Shown: piece by piece, positions 51,295 to 58,462 of the stretch
How the letters are laid out: every line of letters begins with the position of its first letter
Position numbering within the stretch: position 1 is the first letter of the stretch
NCBI RefSeq assembly: GCF_002632875.1
Contig: NZ_NJCX01000011.1
Span: forward strand, 62,001 to 126,000
Reading direction: 5' to 3'
DNA: 64,000 nucleotides
From: Xenorhabdus kozodoii
Lineage (GTDB): Bacteria > Pseudomonadota > Gammaproteobacteria > Enterobacterales > Enterobacteriaceae
Notes under the pieces: generated by a model
Databases searched by the model: none
Seen by the model: only the letters and a program-made list of their open reading frames with translations
What the model was told of the DNA's origin: nothing
Position numbers and translations under genes: made by a program

Positions 51295-52291
51295 TCTTCC
51301 TCTCATTTGGTTCCTGATCATCATATTTAGCACCCTAATGTATATCGTGATGGATGGTTTTGATCTTGGGATCGGCATCTTATATCCAGCGATTAAGGGG
51401 CAACCCGATCGCGATTTGATGATGAATTCTGTTGCTCCCGTCTGGGATGGTAATGAAACCTGGCTAGTGCTGGGAGGTGCAGGGTTATTTGGCGCATTCC
51501 CTTTGGCTTATGCCGTGATTCTGGATGCACTGGCAATCCCATTGACGATGATGTTATTGGGTTTGATATTTCGTGGTGTTGCTTTTGAATTTCGTTTCAA
51601 GGCTGCGGCCAAGCACCAACCTTTCTGGGATAAGGCATTTATTGCCGGTTCAATTATCGCCACTTTTATGCAGGGTATCGTTGTTGGGGCAGTGATTACC
51701 GGCTTTTCTGTCGAAAATCGTGTTTATACCGGTAATTATTTTGATTGGTTAGCGCCTTTTCCGCTATTTTGTGGGGTTGGACTCGTTATTGCTTATGCCT
51801 TATTAGGATGCGGCTGGCTGGTGATGAAAACAGAAGGTCATCTGCAACAGCACATGTATCGTGTCCTGCGCCCTCTGGCGTTGCTGATGTTAGCAATTAT
51901 TGTCATTATCAGCATCTGGACACCACTCGCCCACTCAACCATTGCTGAGCGTTGGTTCAGTTTGCCAAATCTATTTTTCTGCATGCCCGTACCCTTATTG
52001 GTCTTGTGGTCAAGCTGGCAGCTATTAAAAGCTAACCCAAATTCCAGCCATTACACGCCATTTCTGGCAGCGCTGTTGTTGATTTTTATGGGCTTTACTG
52101 GATTGGGCATCAGCCTTTGGCCAAATATTATTCCTCCCTTCATTAGTTACGAAGAGGCTGCCTCCCCGCCTCAATCATTGGGTTTTATGCTGGTTGGCGC
52201 TCTGTTCATTATCCCGATTATTTTGACTTATACCTTTTGGAGTTATTATGTCTTCCGAGGAAAAATCACCCATGAACAAGGCTACCATTAA
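51284..52291 (+). CDS. cioB: CioB/CydB-like cytochrome bd oxidase subunit II
   Basis: Encodes 335 residues with about eight membrane helices. MYIVMDGFDLGIGILYP, WDGNETWLVLGG and FRGVAFEFRFK are signature blocks of subunit II. It pairs with CioA. The start overlaps the end of cioA (ATGGGCATTGATC after AAGGAG), and a DUF2474 subunit gene lies across its 3' end. Confidence 0.94.
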   Translation: MGIDLPLIWFLIIIFSTLMYIVMDGFDLGIGILYPAIKGQPDRDLMMNSVAPVWDGNETWLVLGGAGLFGAFPLAYAVILDALAIPLTMMLLGLIFRGVAFEFRFKAAAKHQPFWDKAFIAGSIIATFMQGIVVGAVITGFSVENRVYTGNYFDWLAPFPLFCGVGLVIAYALLGCGWLVMKTEGHLQQHMYRVLRPLALLMLAIIVIISIWTPLAHSTIAERWFSLPNLFFCMPVPLLVLWSSWQLLKANPNSSHYTPFLAALLLIFMGFTGLGISLWPNIIPPFISYEEAASPPQSLGFMLVGALFIIPIILTYTFWSYYVFRGKITHEQGYH

Positions 52292-52430
52292 AACAACACC
52301 ACGACACTCTCCATTATGGAAGCGCCTGGGCTGGATGATCACAATTTGGTTTTGCAGTGTATTGGCCTTATACGCTGTATCTACGTTATTTCGCGCCCTG
52401 ATGACAATGGCAGGAATGAAAATCAAGTGA
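52272..52430 (+). CDS. DUF2474 small subunit of the cyanide-insensitive oxidase
   Basis: Encodes 52 residues from the ATG at 52272 (MNKATIKTTPRHSPLWKRLG), with AGGA about ten bases upstream; an ATG at 52248 is an alternative. One membrane helix (WMITIWFCSVLALYAVSTLF, about 21-40) and final AGMK match DUF2474, the CydX-like partner of CIO-type oxidases. It overlaps the 3' end of cioB by 20 bp, which implies coupled translation. Confidence 0.8.
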   Translation: MNKATIKTTPRHSPLWKRLGWMITIWFCSVLALYAVSTLFRALMTMAGMKIK

Positions 52431-52468
52431 TAACTCACTATCTTCATGACTAAGGCGGCGCCTGAATT

Positions 52469-52517
52469 AAGGTTTTAATCAGGACAACAACAGGTTTGTT
52501 TAACTGATTAAAACCTT
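52469..52517. terminator. Large inverted repeat after the oxidase operon
   Basis: Perfect 14-bp arms AAGGTTTTAATCAG / CTGATTAAAACCTT around a 21-base loop, 38 bp past the operon. No T run follows, so a terminator or a mobile-element end are both possible. Confidence 0.55.
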
Positions 52518-52627
52518 CTCTGACAAGTTAAATGATAAAATACTTGAATATATAGATTACGTCATTGCAATAATGATGCTGGTTTCTTTTACCAGTATAA
52601 TTATTAAGATTGTTAAAAACTTAACTA

Positions 52628-52751
52628 CCACCTACTGAAGTAGGTGGGTTAGCGTACTTCGGTGCCGACGACTGAAAGTCGTCGAACCACGCACCTCGTA
52701 AACGCGCATAGGTCAAAGAATTAAAGTCAACGTCACCGTCTAAAGACGGTG
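52628..52751 (+). mobile_element. Three-hairpin remnant resembling an IS200/IS605 (TnpB-type) end
   Basis: Three perfect hairpins in 124 bp: CCACCTAC-TGAA-GTAGGTGG (52628-52647), CGACGACT-GAA-AGTCGTCG (52666-52684) and CACCGTCT-AA-AGACGGTG (52734-52751), the last followed by GTTTTAAACC. Subterminal hairpins without inverted-repeat ends and this right-end style fit IS200/IS605 (IS1341-like) elements or short nonautonomous derivatives, whose right end overlaps the guide RNA of TnpB. No transposase or tnpB is present. Confidence 0.55.
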
Positions 52752-52880
52752 GTTTTAAACCTTTCATATGGAAAAATAAATATTGTGGCTAAAGTTCATC
52801 AATACCTTAAATATACAATAGAAAATATTAATACATAGTAAAGATTCTTTATTAGATCAACCCTGACAGTTTGCATTATT

Positions 52881-52918
52881 GGACACCTCTTCATATTTCT
52901 ATGGATTTGGAGGTGTCC
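52881..52918. repeat. 9-bp inverted repeat upstream of 52991 gene end
   Basis: Perfect arms GGACACCTC / GAGGTGTCC with a 20-base loop. It lies 73 bp beyond the stop of the minus-strand gene and may act as its terminator, though no clear T tract follows. Confidence 0.5.
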
Positions 52919-52990
52919 ATTTCATTATAATCAAAAGTCCCCTCTCTCATAAAAACATCTAAATTTAAAATATTAAGCAACCAGATTTCA

Positions 52991-53866
52991 TCAAAAACGC
53001 TTATTCATTGTTACCTGGTAAAAGCCGCTAGGAATTCCTACCATTTTTGGCACCCTAACTTCAGGGCGGAATAATCCATTAATAACTTGATTTATTTCAT
53101 CATCAGTTCGTGCAGATAAAATCAAATTTGCATCATTTTTCATCCATGAATAATTACCAAGATCTCTTATTTCTAAAACAATTGAATAAAGTAATCCTTC
53201 TAAACAATTATCAATACCACAGAAATGTGTTTTTTCTCTTGTGAAATTCCTTGTTTCAAGATGTTTGCGTGCTGATTCACTAATATTTTTAATCATCCTA
53301 CTTTTAGGAGGTTCTAATTTAATTTGATCAATCAGTGTCATAACAGAATGACGGAGTGCCATATTTTCTCTTTTATAGGGAATACGAAAAAAATTAAGCC
53401 CGAATATACTGTATGGCTTTTGTAATGTATTACCTACTTCAAGCGAAAAAAACACATAATCATCATTACCCAATCCAAAGCGATCCTGATATGAGGAATT
53501 GTGTTCAGGAAACTCAATCTTGTTCACCTTAAGACGACAGCTTGAATAAATAAGCAAATTCTTTGCTGGATTATTTGTTAGATTAGCATTAGTTGCATGA
53601 ACAATGAAAAAATTTTTTCCCATAAAAGCATCTGCAAATTGTTGTTCCTCATTTGAAAGTGGCAGTATTTTACATCGTAATTCGTCTATATTATTTTGCA
53701 TACTAATATGTAAATTTCGGGTAAAACCCAAAAGACGCCAACGACTTCCATTATTCATCATCCTGTTTATAGCATTTTTATTCCAACGATCACGCACACA
53801 TTCTCTATATTTATCCCAGGCTTTTCTTTGTCGTTGTAGTTCTAATTTTTTTTCATCATGGTTCAT
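52991..53866 (-). CDS. Hypothetical protein, 291 aa, possible ADP-ribosyltransferase-like fold
   Basis: Not confidently recognised. No signal peptide or membrane helix. The N-terminal 40 residues are highly charged. The middle segment, FFIVHATNANL (His90), then LLIYSSCRL and DDYVFFSLEVG (residues 105-145), recalls the order of strands around an H-Y-E/D ADP-ribosyltransferase core, but no family match is claimed. Coding sequence is AT-rich and lies between an IS-like remnant and a palindromic repeat, suggesting horizontal origin. An effector role is a hypothesis only. Confidence 0.6.
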   Translation of the reverse strand: MNHDEKKLELQRQRKAWDKYRECVRDRWNKNAINRMMNNGSRWRLLGFTRNLHISMQNNIDELRCKILPLSNEEQQFADAFMGKNFFIVHATNANLTNNPAKNLLIYSSCRLKVNKIEFPEHNSSYQDRFGLGNDDYVFFSLEVGNTLQKPYSIFGLNFFRIPYKRENMALRHSVMTLIDQIKLEPPKSRMIKNISESARKHLETRNFTREKTHFCGIDNCLEGLLYSIVLEIRDLGNYSWMKNDANLILSARTDDEINQVINGLFRPEVRVPKMVGIPSGFYQVTMNKRF

Positions 53867-53943
53867 AATTATAGCCTTAATAAAAATTGAATAATGAAAT
53901 ATAAATTAATTGATTTATATTTATTACAAATCAAATTGACTAA

Positions 53944-54048
53944 TATACCAGTCGTCTTTCAAAATGCGTCTTATATCTCCCCGCTGTGCGGGGAGATATA
54001 AGCACTCTCATTGGCTTGCAAACGGCAACTTGAAGTTGGATTGGTATA
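53944..54048. repeat. 105-bp palindromic interspersed repeat, copy 3
   Basis: TATACCA / TGGTATA ends, 15-bp hairpin arms identical to copy 1 but with loop TGT in place of GCA. Confidence 0.9.
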
Positions 54049-54056
54049 TATTACTC

Positions 54057-54135
54057 TCAATCGTCTTTCAAATTGCCACTTTATTGGCTACACTGCAACC
54101 TAAAATTTACTGGGTCAATATCACTCATTGATAAA
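54057..54135. repeat. Degenerate family 2 repeat abutting copy 3
   Basis: TCGTCTTTCAAATTGCC and TTTATTGGCT match the family 2 end at 32340-32369 (read on the minus strand) with scattered changes; the other half has decayed. The remaining gap to phoH shows no gene. Confidence 0.5.
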
Positions 54136-54248
54136 ATTGTGCAAGGCATATCGATCATAAAAAACAAAATGATGTCCCCCAGTCAAAAAAATTAACCGGG
54201 GGTTGTTTCCTTATCATGTCTCTATGCAATGAATTTGAAAGCTATTAT

Positions 54249-55037
54249 TCAACCATAAGCCATTAACGCTTTCTGGCATAATTTTGAGCGAATACAATCT
54301 TGCTGGGAGAAAGGGATCACACTGATAGCTTCATCATTGGAAAACCGCGCCAATGCATCTGCCAATCCCGAAGTGATATTCGCCGGCAAATCACACTGGC
54401 TAACATCACCATTGACAACCACGGTGACATCTTCGCCTAATCGAGTTAAAAACATTTTCATCTGATTAACGGTAACATTTTGCGCTTCATCAAGGATCAC
54501 AAATGCATTTTCAAACGTCCTTCCTCGCATATAGGCAAAGGGAGCAATTTCTACTTTGCCAATTTCAGGACGTAAGCAATATTGCAAAAATGAAGCTCCC
54601 ATGCGTTTTAATAACACGTCATAAACCGGCCGGAAATAAGGCGCAAATTTCTCTGCCATATCTCCCGGCAGAAAACCAAGATCTTCTTCTGCCTGCAATA
54701 CCGGACGTGTCACAATGATTTTATCAACCTCTTTATTGATTAAGGCATCGGCCGCCATCACAGCGCTGATATAGGTTTTGCCACAACCTGCTTCACCATT
54801 GGCAATAATCAATTGCTTGTTATTGATTGCTCGCATATAACGATACTGCGCTTCGTTGCGCGGCATCAGTTCTGAAGTATCCCTGCTTTCACGCGCCATT
54901 CCAATAGCCTCAACGCCTCCAAGCTGTACCAATGAAGTGACATTATCATGATTCCGATAACGCGATTGTCGCATGTCCCTTTTCAACATTCTCCTAACTT
55001 CACGGCGAGATTTGATCACTGCTTTTTGTCTACCCAT
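54249..55037 (-). CDS. phoH: PhoH, RNase-helicase-associated ATPase of the PhoH family
   Basis: Encodes 262 residues from the ATG at 55037 (MGRQKAVIKSRREVRRMLKR), which matches E. coli PhoH and has AAGGTGTG upstream. The frame continues to 55220, but that part is translated repeat sequence. Walker A GEAGCGKT lies near residue 82 and Walker B FVILDEAQN near 180. In E. coli, phoH belongs to the phosphate regulon. Here a 105-bp repeat, then a promoter-ORF-terminator leader, lie upstream. Confidence 0.92.
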   Translation of the reverse strand: MGRQKAVIKSRREVRRMLKRDMRQSRYRNHDNVTSLVQLGGVEAIGMARESRDTSELMPRNEAQYRYMRAINNKQLIIANGEAGCGKTYISAVMAADALINKEVDKIIVTRPVLQAEEDLGFLPGDMAEKFAPYFRPVYDVLLKRMGASFLQYCLRPEIGKVEIAPFAYMRGRTFENAFVILDEAQNVTVNQMKMFLTRLGEDVTVVVNGDVSQCDLPANITSGLADALARFSNDEAISVIPFSQQDCIRSKLCQKALMAYG

Positions 55038-55090
55038 AGTCACACACCTTATCGTTAGCTTCACTTTGCGGTGTCTTAATCTTGATGTTA

Positions 55091-55195
55091 TATACCCGTC
55101 GCCTCTCAAGATGCATCTGGTCTCTCCCCGCTGCGCGGGGAGAGACCAACACTCACATTGGTTTGCAAGCGGCAACTTGAAGTTGGATTGGTATA
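55091..55195. repeat. 105-bp palindromic interspersed repeat, copy 4 (covariant arms)
   Basis: Same length and ends as the other copies (TATACCC / GGTATA). Hairpin arms are TGGTCTCTCCCCGC and its exact complement with loop TGC. Relative to copies 1-3, four positions differ in each arm and all remain paired. It lies in the phoH 5' region. Confidence 0.9.
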
Positions 55196-55230
55196 GATAG
55201 GAGCTTCCTTTTAAGCTCATTAAAGGCCCA

Positions 55231-55289
55231 TAAAAAAACCGGCGTTAAGATCGCCACTTTTTATCAGTGACATGATCCCAAGCGCCGGC
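55231..55289 (-). terminator. Intrinsic terminator/attenuator upstream of phoH
   Basis: On the minus strand, GCCGGCGCTT-GG-GATC pairs with GATC-TT-AACGCCGG, with an inner CAC / GTG pairing, followed by seven T. It can end the leader transcript and also readthrough from endA. Confidence 0.82.
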
Positions 55290-55323
55290 TCCTAACCGAG
55301 AATGCAGTTTCAGTATCTGTCAT
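55264..55323 (-). CDS. Upstream leader peptide ORF, 19 aa
   Basis: ATG at 55323 lies six bases after AGGA (within GCGAGGAATGCTAATG) and encodes MTDTETAFSVRSRRLGSCH, stop TGA at 55264. In-frame ATGs also occur at 55338 and 55329. The last codons run into the 5' arm of the terminator, so a ribosome there would disrupt it. This is a common arrangement for translation-controlled attenuators. Confidence 0.45.
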   Translation of the reverse strand: MTDTETAFSVRSRRLGSCH

Positions 55324-55379
55324 TAGCATTCCTCGCATCTTTCCGTTTTCTTTGAAGTAATCTAACGGACTATGATGTC

Positions 55380-55409
55380 AGTATAATGACTATTTTTTAT
55401 TTATGACAA
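55380..55409 (-). promoter_or_regulatory. Sigma-70 promoter of the phoH leader/sRNA
   Basis: On the minus strand: -35 TTGTCA (55409-55404), 18-bp A-rich spacer, -10 TATACT (55385-55380). No Pho box could be seen with confidence. Confidence 0.65.
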
Positions 55410-55468
55410 GCTCAAAGGATAAATTTTACTGAAACGTGCTTTGATTTTTATTGGCAGTACATTAATAA

Positions 55469-56488
55469 CTATTTTTTACAATTACCTGCCAAGTGATAGC
55501 CGGCTTTTTTAGCTTCCGCTTCTGAACGAAAGTAAATTGCGTTTTTTTCTGCCACGGTTTTATAACCAGAACAGTGCGCAAGATGGTAAATTTGGCTATT
55601 TTTATTCCCCTTAATCATCTCGTTTTGCGCGGTTTTTGCTGTCACTCTCTGGGCGGCATTTCCTGCTTGCTTTGGCTCACTGCTCTGCACCATTCCCCTT
55701 TTTTGTGTGGCTAGCCCTTGCTGTGATATTAATCCCTGGCCTGAATTTTTATGCCCCAATTGCCATTTTTTGCTGCCAGTCACAAATGGGTTATGGTGTC
55801 CCATAATCTTGGCGATTCGGTTATCCCTTTCACGCTCCCAGGCATCCACCGGATATTGGCGATCCCATGCCATCATCAATTGTTGCTGTTGGCGTGACAT
55901 CGTCAGATTATAACGGTCATACATATAAAAATAGACCCTGGCTACCATGCCTTTCACTTTATCGCGCGGTTCAAACAGACGTGATTTAAAATCCACCTTA
56001 CTGCTACACGCGCCATACATATTGGGTGTGTTTCTGGCGAGCACCCCATAACCAAAATTACTGCGATCACCATTAACTTCACCGATTGATGGCGCTAAAT
56101 TGTGCATGTCTGATTCTATCACGCGAAATACGGGATCGGTTTCAACGCAATTTTTCCGCCCGCCATTTTGCCAACATTGGCGCTGATGCCCAAATACCCA
56201 AGCTGGCACCATATGTTCCCATTCAATACGTGCAGCCCTTGTTTGCTGTGATCTGACGTGATAACGACAAGAAGCCAAATCAACACGCCCACCACTTTTG
56301 CCGACCCATTGCCAATCACACCCACAATAGAGTGTGCCTGCACCCGATTTTGTCTGGTCGTTATAAACATTTTTTCTTGCTTCAACTTTAGCTTGTTCGA
56401 AGCTATTTGGCGCACTCCATGCCTGAAAAGAGAAAATTAATCCAAAAACCAAAAGATAACGTGCCAACTGGCCAATTTTATTATTCAA
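55469..56488 (-). CDS. endA: EndA, endonuclease I with extra C-terminal domain
   Basis: Encodes 339 residues; E. coli EndA has 235. A signal peptide ends in FQAWSA. The EndA nuclease core carries WEHMVPAW (catalytic His near residue 92) and FGYGVLARN. After a Gln/Lys-rich linker (about 235-290), residues 291-339 form an added module ([18 protein letters not shown] ... YHLAGNC) of the type found at the ends of other secreted nucleases, with two cysteines. It cuts double-stranded DNA in the periplasm or outside. Transcription probably ends at the 55231 terminator. Confidence 0.92.
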   Translation of the reverse strand: MNNKIGQLARYLLVFGLIFSFQAWSAPNSFEQAKVEARKNVYNDQTKSGAGTLYCGCDWQWVGKSGGRVDLASCRYHVRSQQTRAARIEWEHMVPAWVFGHQRQCWQNGGRKNCVETDPVFRVIESDMHNLAPSIGEVNGDRSNFGYGVLARNTPNMYGACSSKVDFKSRLFEPRDKVKGMVARVYFYMYDRYNLTMSRQQQQLMMAWDRQYPVDAWERERDNRIAKIMGHHNPFVTGSKKWQLGHKNSGQGLISQQGLATQKRGMVQSSEPKQAGNAAQRVTAKTAQNEMIKGNKNSQIYHLAHCSGYKTVAEKNAIYFRSEAEAKKAGYHLAGNCKK

Positions 56489-56757
56489 AATAATACCTAT
56501 TTATTTATTGTACATAACATCCATCTATTATCCTGCCTGATAACAGCGTAAAATGACAAATATTATTCGTCGATTTTTCTTTAATGATGAATAAGACAAC
56601 AATGCATTATTTAAATTAATAGATAACACGATAACTTAATCCATCAACCAACCTCGGTTATTGGCTTATTAAGCAATAAAATATTATGTTTATTAAACTA
56701 TTGAGCCAGGTTTATTTCGGTAGTATTAAAGCATTTCTAAAATATTTAGTAGGATAA

Positions 56758-56940
56758 ATGGCTATTAGCACTAAAACTGAACAACTTGAGCAGGAGTTGC
56801 TGGAAGTTGTAAAAAAATATTCAGGGAATGAAGAGGTGACCGTCATAACCACTAACAATTCAGAAAATAATTTACAGATTCAGATTATTATTGCCGGTAA
56901 GAATCAATTAGATATTACGCTGAATTCATTTTCTGATTAA
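56758..56940 (+). CDS. Small orphan protein, 60 aa
   Basis: Encodes 60 residues, ATG preceded by TAGGATAA. No signal peptide. The first third is a likely helix (KTEQLEQELLEVVKKY), followed by two predicted strands (VTVITTNN, LQIQIIIAG), an alpha-beta-beta layout. Its own terminator lies 17 bp after the stop, which supports a real gene. No family recognised. Confidence 0.65.
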   Translation: MAISTKTEQLEQELLEVVKKYSGNEEVTVITTNNSENNLQIQIIIAGKNQLDITLNSFSD

Positions 56941-56956
56941 GCAAAATTTTCTCGGT

Positions 56957-56985
56957 AAACCGTGCTAAACATAGCACGGTTTTAT
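56957..56985. terminator. Intrinsic terminator between the 60-aa gene and uspF
   Basis: Arms AACCGTGCT / AGCACGGTT with a 6-base loop and a TTTTA tail, between convergent genes. Confidence 0.8.
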
Positions 56986-57021
56986 CGGTGACTTTCAATT
57001 TCGTCCAGAAGATACTATCAA

Positions 57022-57459
57022 TTATCTTACGACCAAAACCGAGATGTTGGCATACCCTACAATGCCCGATGCATTTGAACCCAGCAAGTGAGTTGAAATA
57101 TCAGGCCGACGAGAGCCAATAATAATCAAATCAGCATTGATTTCACGTGCGGTAGACAACACCTTATCCCGTGGGGAGCCAAAGGCAACGGAAAAGGATA
57201 CTCTATCTTTAGGTAAGTCAATTCGCTCTACAACTTTCTTAAGTTCCTCTTCAGAATTCTCGATTGCTTTTTTAGCAAAAGCACTCAATAAATCATAGTG
57301 GTAACTATAGTTCACGGAAAATCGGGAAATATCTGGCACAGAGTGAAAAAGATGGATCTTTGCATTCGATATTTTTGCTAAATACTCAGCATGTTTGAGC
57401 GCATTATCAGTTAAGATATCTTCTGCAATATCAATTGGAACTAAGATCGTGTTATACAT
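57022..57459 (-). CDS. UspF-like universal stress protein, copy 1
   Basis: Encodes 145 residues. ILVPIDIAED at the N-terminus and the ATP-binding motif GSRRPDISTHLLGSNASGIV (near 115) are typical of UspF/UspG, the ATP-binding subgroup (G-X2-G-X9-G-S/T pattern). AGGGGAG precedes the ATG. It lies 97 bp from a close paralogue on the same strand. Confidence 0.9.
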   Translation of the reverse strand: MYNTILVPIDIAEDILTDNALKHAEYLAKISNAKIHLFHSVPDISRFSVNYSYHYDLLSAFAKKAIENSEEELKKVVERIDLPKDRVSFSVAFGSPRDKVLSTAREINADLIIIGSRRPDISTHLLGSNASGIVGYANISVLVVR

Positions 57460-57556
57460 ACATACTCCCCTGTCATAGGATATAACCGTTAGCTATTGAG
57501 CATCAATTAATCAACAAATTACCATTATCACTATCAATAATTATTACTATCAATAA

Positions 57557-57985
57557 TTATCGCACTACGAGTACAGATGTTTTTGCATATCTGACAACTC
57601 CAGCAGAGTTGGAGCCTAACAGATGCGTTGTGATATTAGGCCGCCTTGAGCCAATAATAATCAAATCAGCACTTATTTCATTCGCTGTGGCAGTGATTTC
57701 ATCTCGTGGAGATCCAAATGCAATCGAATAGGAGATCTGGCGATTTGGCAATTCAATGGAGTCAACCAACTTTTTCAAATCTTGTTCTGCCTTGAGCGTC
57801 GCCTTATCCTTAATTTCCATATAGCCTAACGCATAAGCATTAATAATCGCCGATGAGATGGGCAATACATGTAAAAAATGTAATTTAGCCCCTGTCTCTC
57901 TGGCGATTTTAAGCGCGCAGCCAACCGCCTTGTTGGTGAGATCTTCTTCTGAAATATCTACTGGTACTAAAATAGTTTTGTACAT
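57557..57985 (-). CDS. uspF: UspF-like universal stress protein, copy 2
   Basis: Encodes 142 residues from the ATG at 57985, seven bases after AGGAG; a GTG two codons upstream is less likely. Shares IGSRRPNITTHLLGSNSAGVV and FGSPRDEI with copy 1, so the two arose by tandem duplication. ATP binding is likely; function is stress-related by family. The spacer contains short direct repeats of a TATCAATAATTATTAC-type sequence. Confidence 0.9.
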   Translation of the reverse strand: MYKTILVPVDISEEDLTNKAVGCALKIARETGAKLHFLHVLPISSAIINAYALGYMEIKDKATLKAEQDLKKLVDSIELPNRQISYSIAFGSPRDEITATANEISADLIIIGSRRPNITTHLLGSNSAGVVRYAKTSVLVVR

Positions 57986-58114
57986 ATGCACGCTCCTACT
58001 TACTGAAATACCAAGTTATCCTGATTTCTTTAGTATATTGAAATGTGGAAAACTTACTGTGAGTTATCTAACACCTAAAACATGTTAGCTCCTATTCAGA
58101 TCCATGGATAGAGA

Positions 58115-58255
58115 TTAACCAGATAAACTCATAAACATGCCGCCAATGGTTGCGCTCATGAGGTTGGACAAAGCCGCTGACAGCAATGCCCTAAGGCCAA
58201 GTCGAACGATATCTGACGTCCGTTCAGGAACAACTGAGATAAATGCCCCAACCAT
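58115..58255 (-). pseudogene. C-terminal remnant of a CNT nucleoside permease (NupC-like)
   Basis: A 46-codon minus-strand stretch ending with TAA at 58115 reads as the end of a concentrative nucleoside transporter: VVPERTSDIVRLGLRALL then ALSNLMSATIGGMF. The intact CNT family has about 400 residues. Stops occur upstream in this frame and no other part of the gene is visible, so this is a decayed fragment. It marks a deletion or insertion joint at the border of the effector island. Confidence 0.6.
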
Positions 58256-58415
58256 TCCATCACTACACGATAGTCAAGTTCATTTATAGGGTTTATTTTC
58301 ATTGTGAGGAAACGATCGGAGTTCGTATGAAAAAACCTTTAGGTATGATAAATGTGACAAAAACCACATTATTAATAGTAAAAAGTAAAAAAGATAATAA
58401 GAACATAAACTTTCA

Positions 58416-58457
58416 AAATAGCACCGAGAAAATTATAATCTTCTTCGGTGCTATTTT
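58416..58457 (-). terminator. Terminator after the second immunity-like gene
   Basis: Arms AAAATAGCACCGA / TCGGTGCTATTTT with a T run on the minus strand; almost identical to the hairpin at 59480. Confidence 0.85.
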
Positions 58458-58462
58458 TCTAA

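Larger units (their letters stand above)
55231..55373 (-). ncRNA. Putative sRNA or attenuated leader upstream of phoH
   Basis: A promoter (55380-55409) and a strong intrinsic terminator (55231-55289) on the minus strand define a transcript of about 143 nt. It contains a hairpin formed by CGAGGAATGC / GCATTCTCG and a 19-codon ORF ending inside the terminator stem. It lies between endA (same strand, ends at 55469) and phoH (starts at 55037). It could be a free sRNA or a leader controlling phoH by attenuation. I do not recognise a known Rfam family. Confidence 0.55.

Noticed and set aside
36117..55195. 105-bp repeats as CRISPR
   Set aside because: The copies are kilobases apart and not in an array with spacers; they are dispersed palindromes.
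55038..55220. N-terminal 61-codon extension of phoH
   Set aside because: The extension is translated from the 105-bp repeat; the ATG at 55037 matches the family start and has a ribosome binding site.
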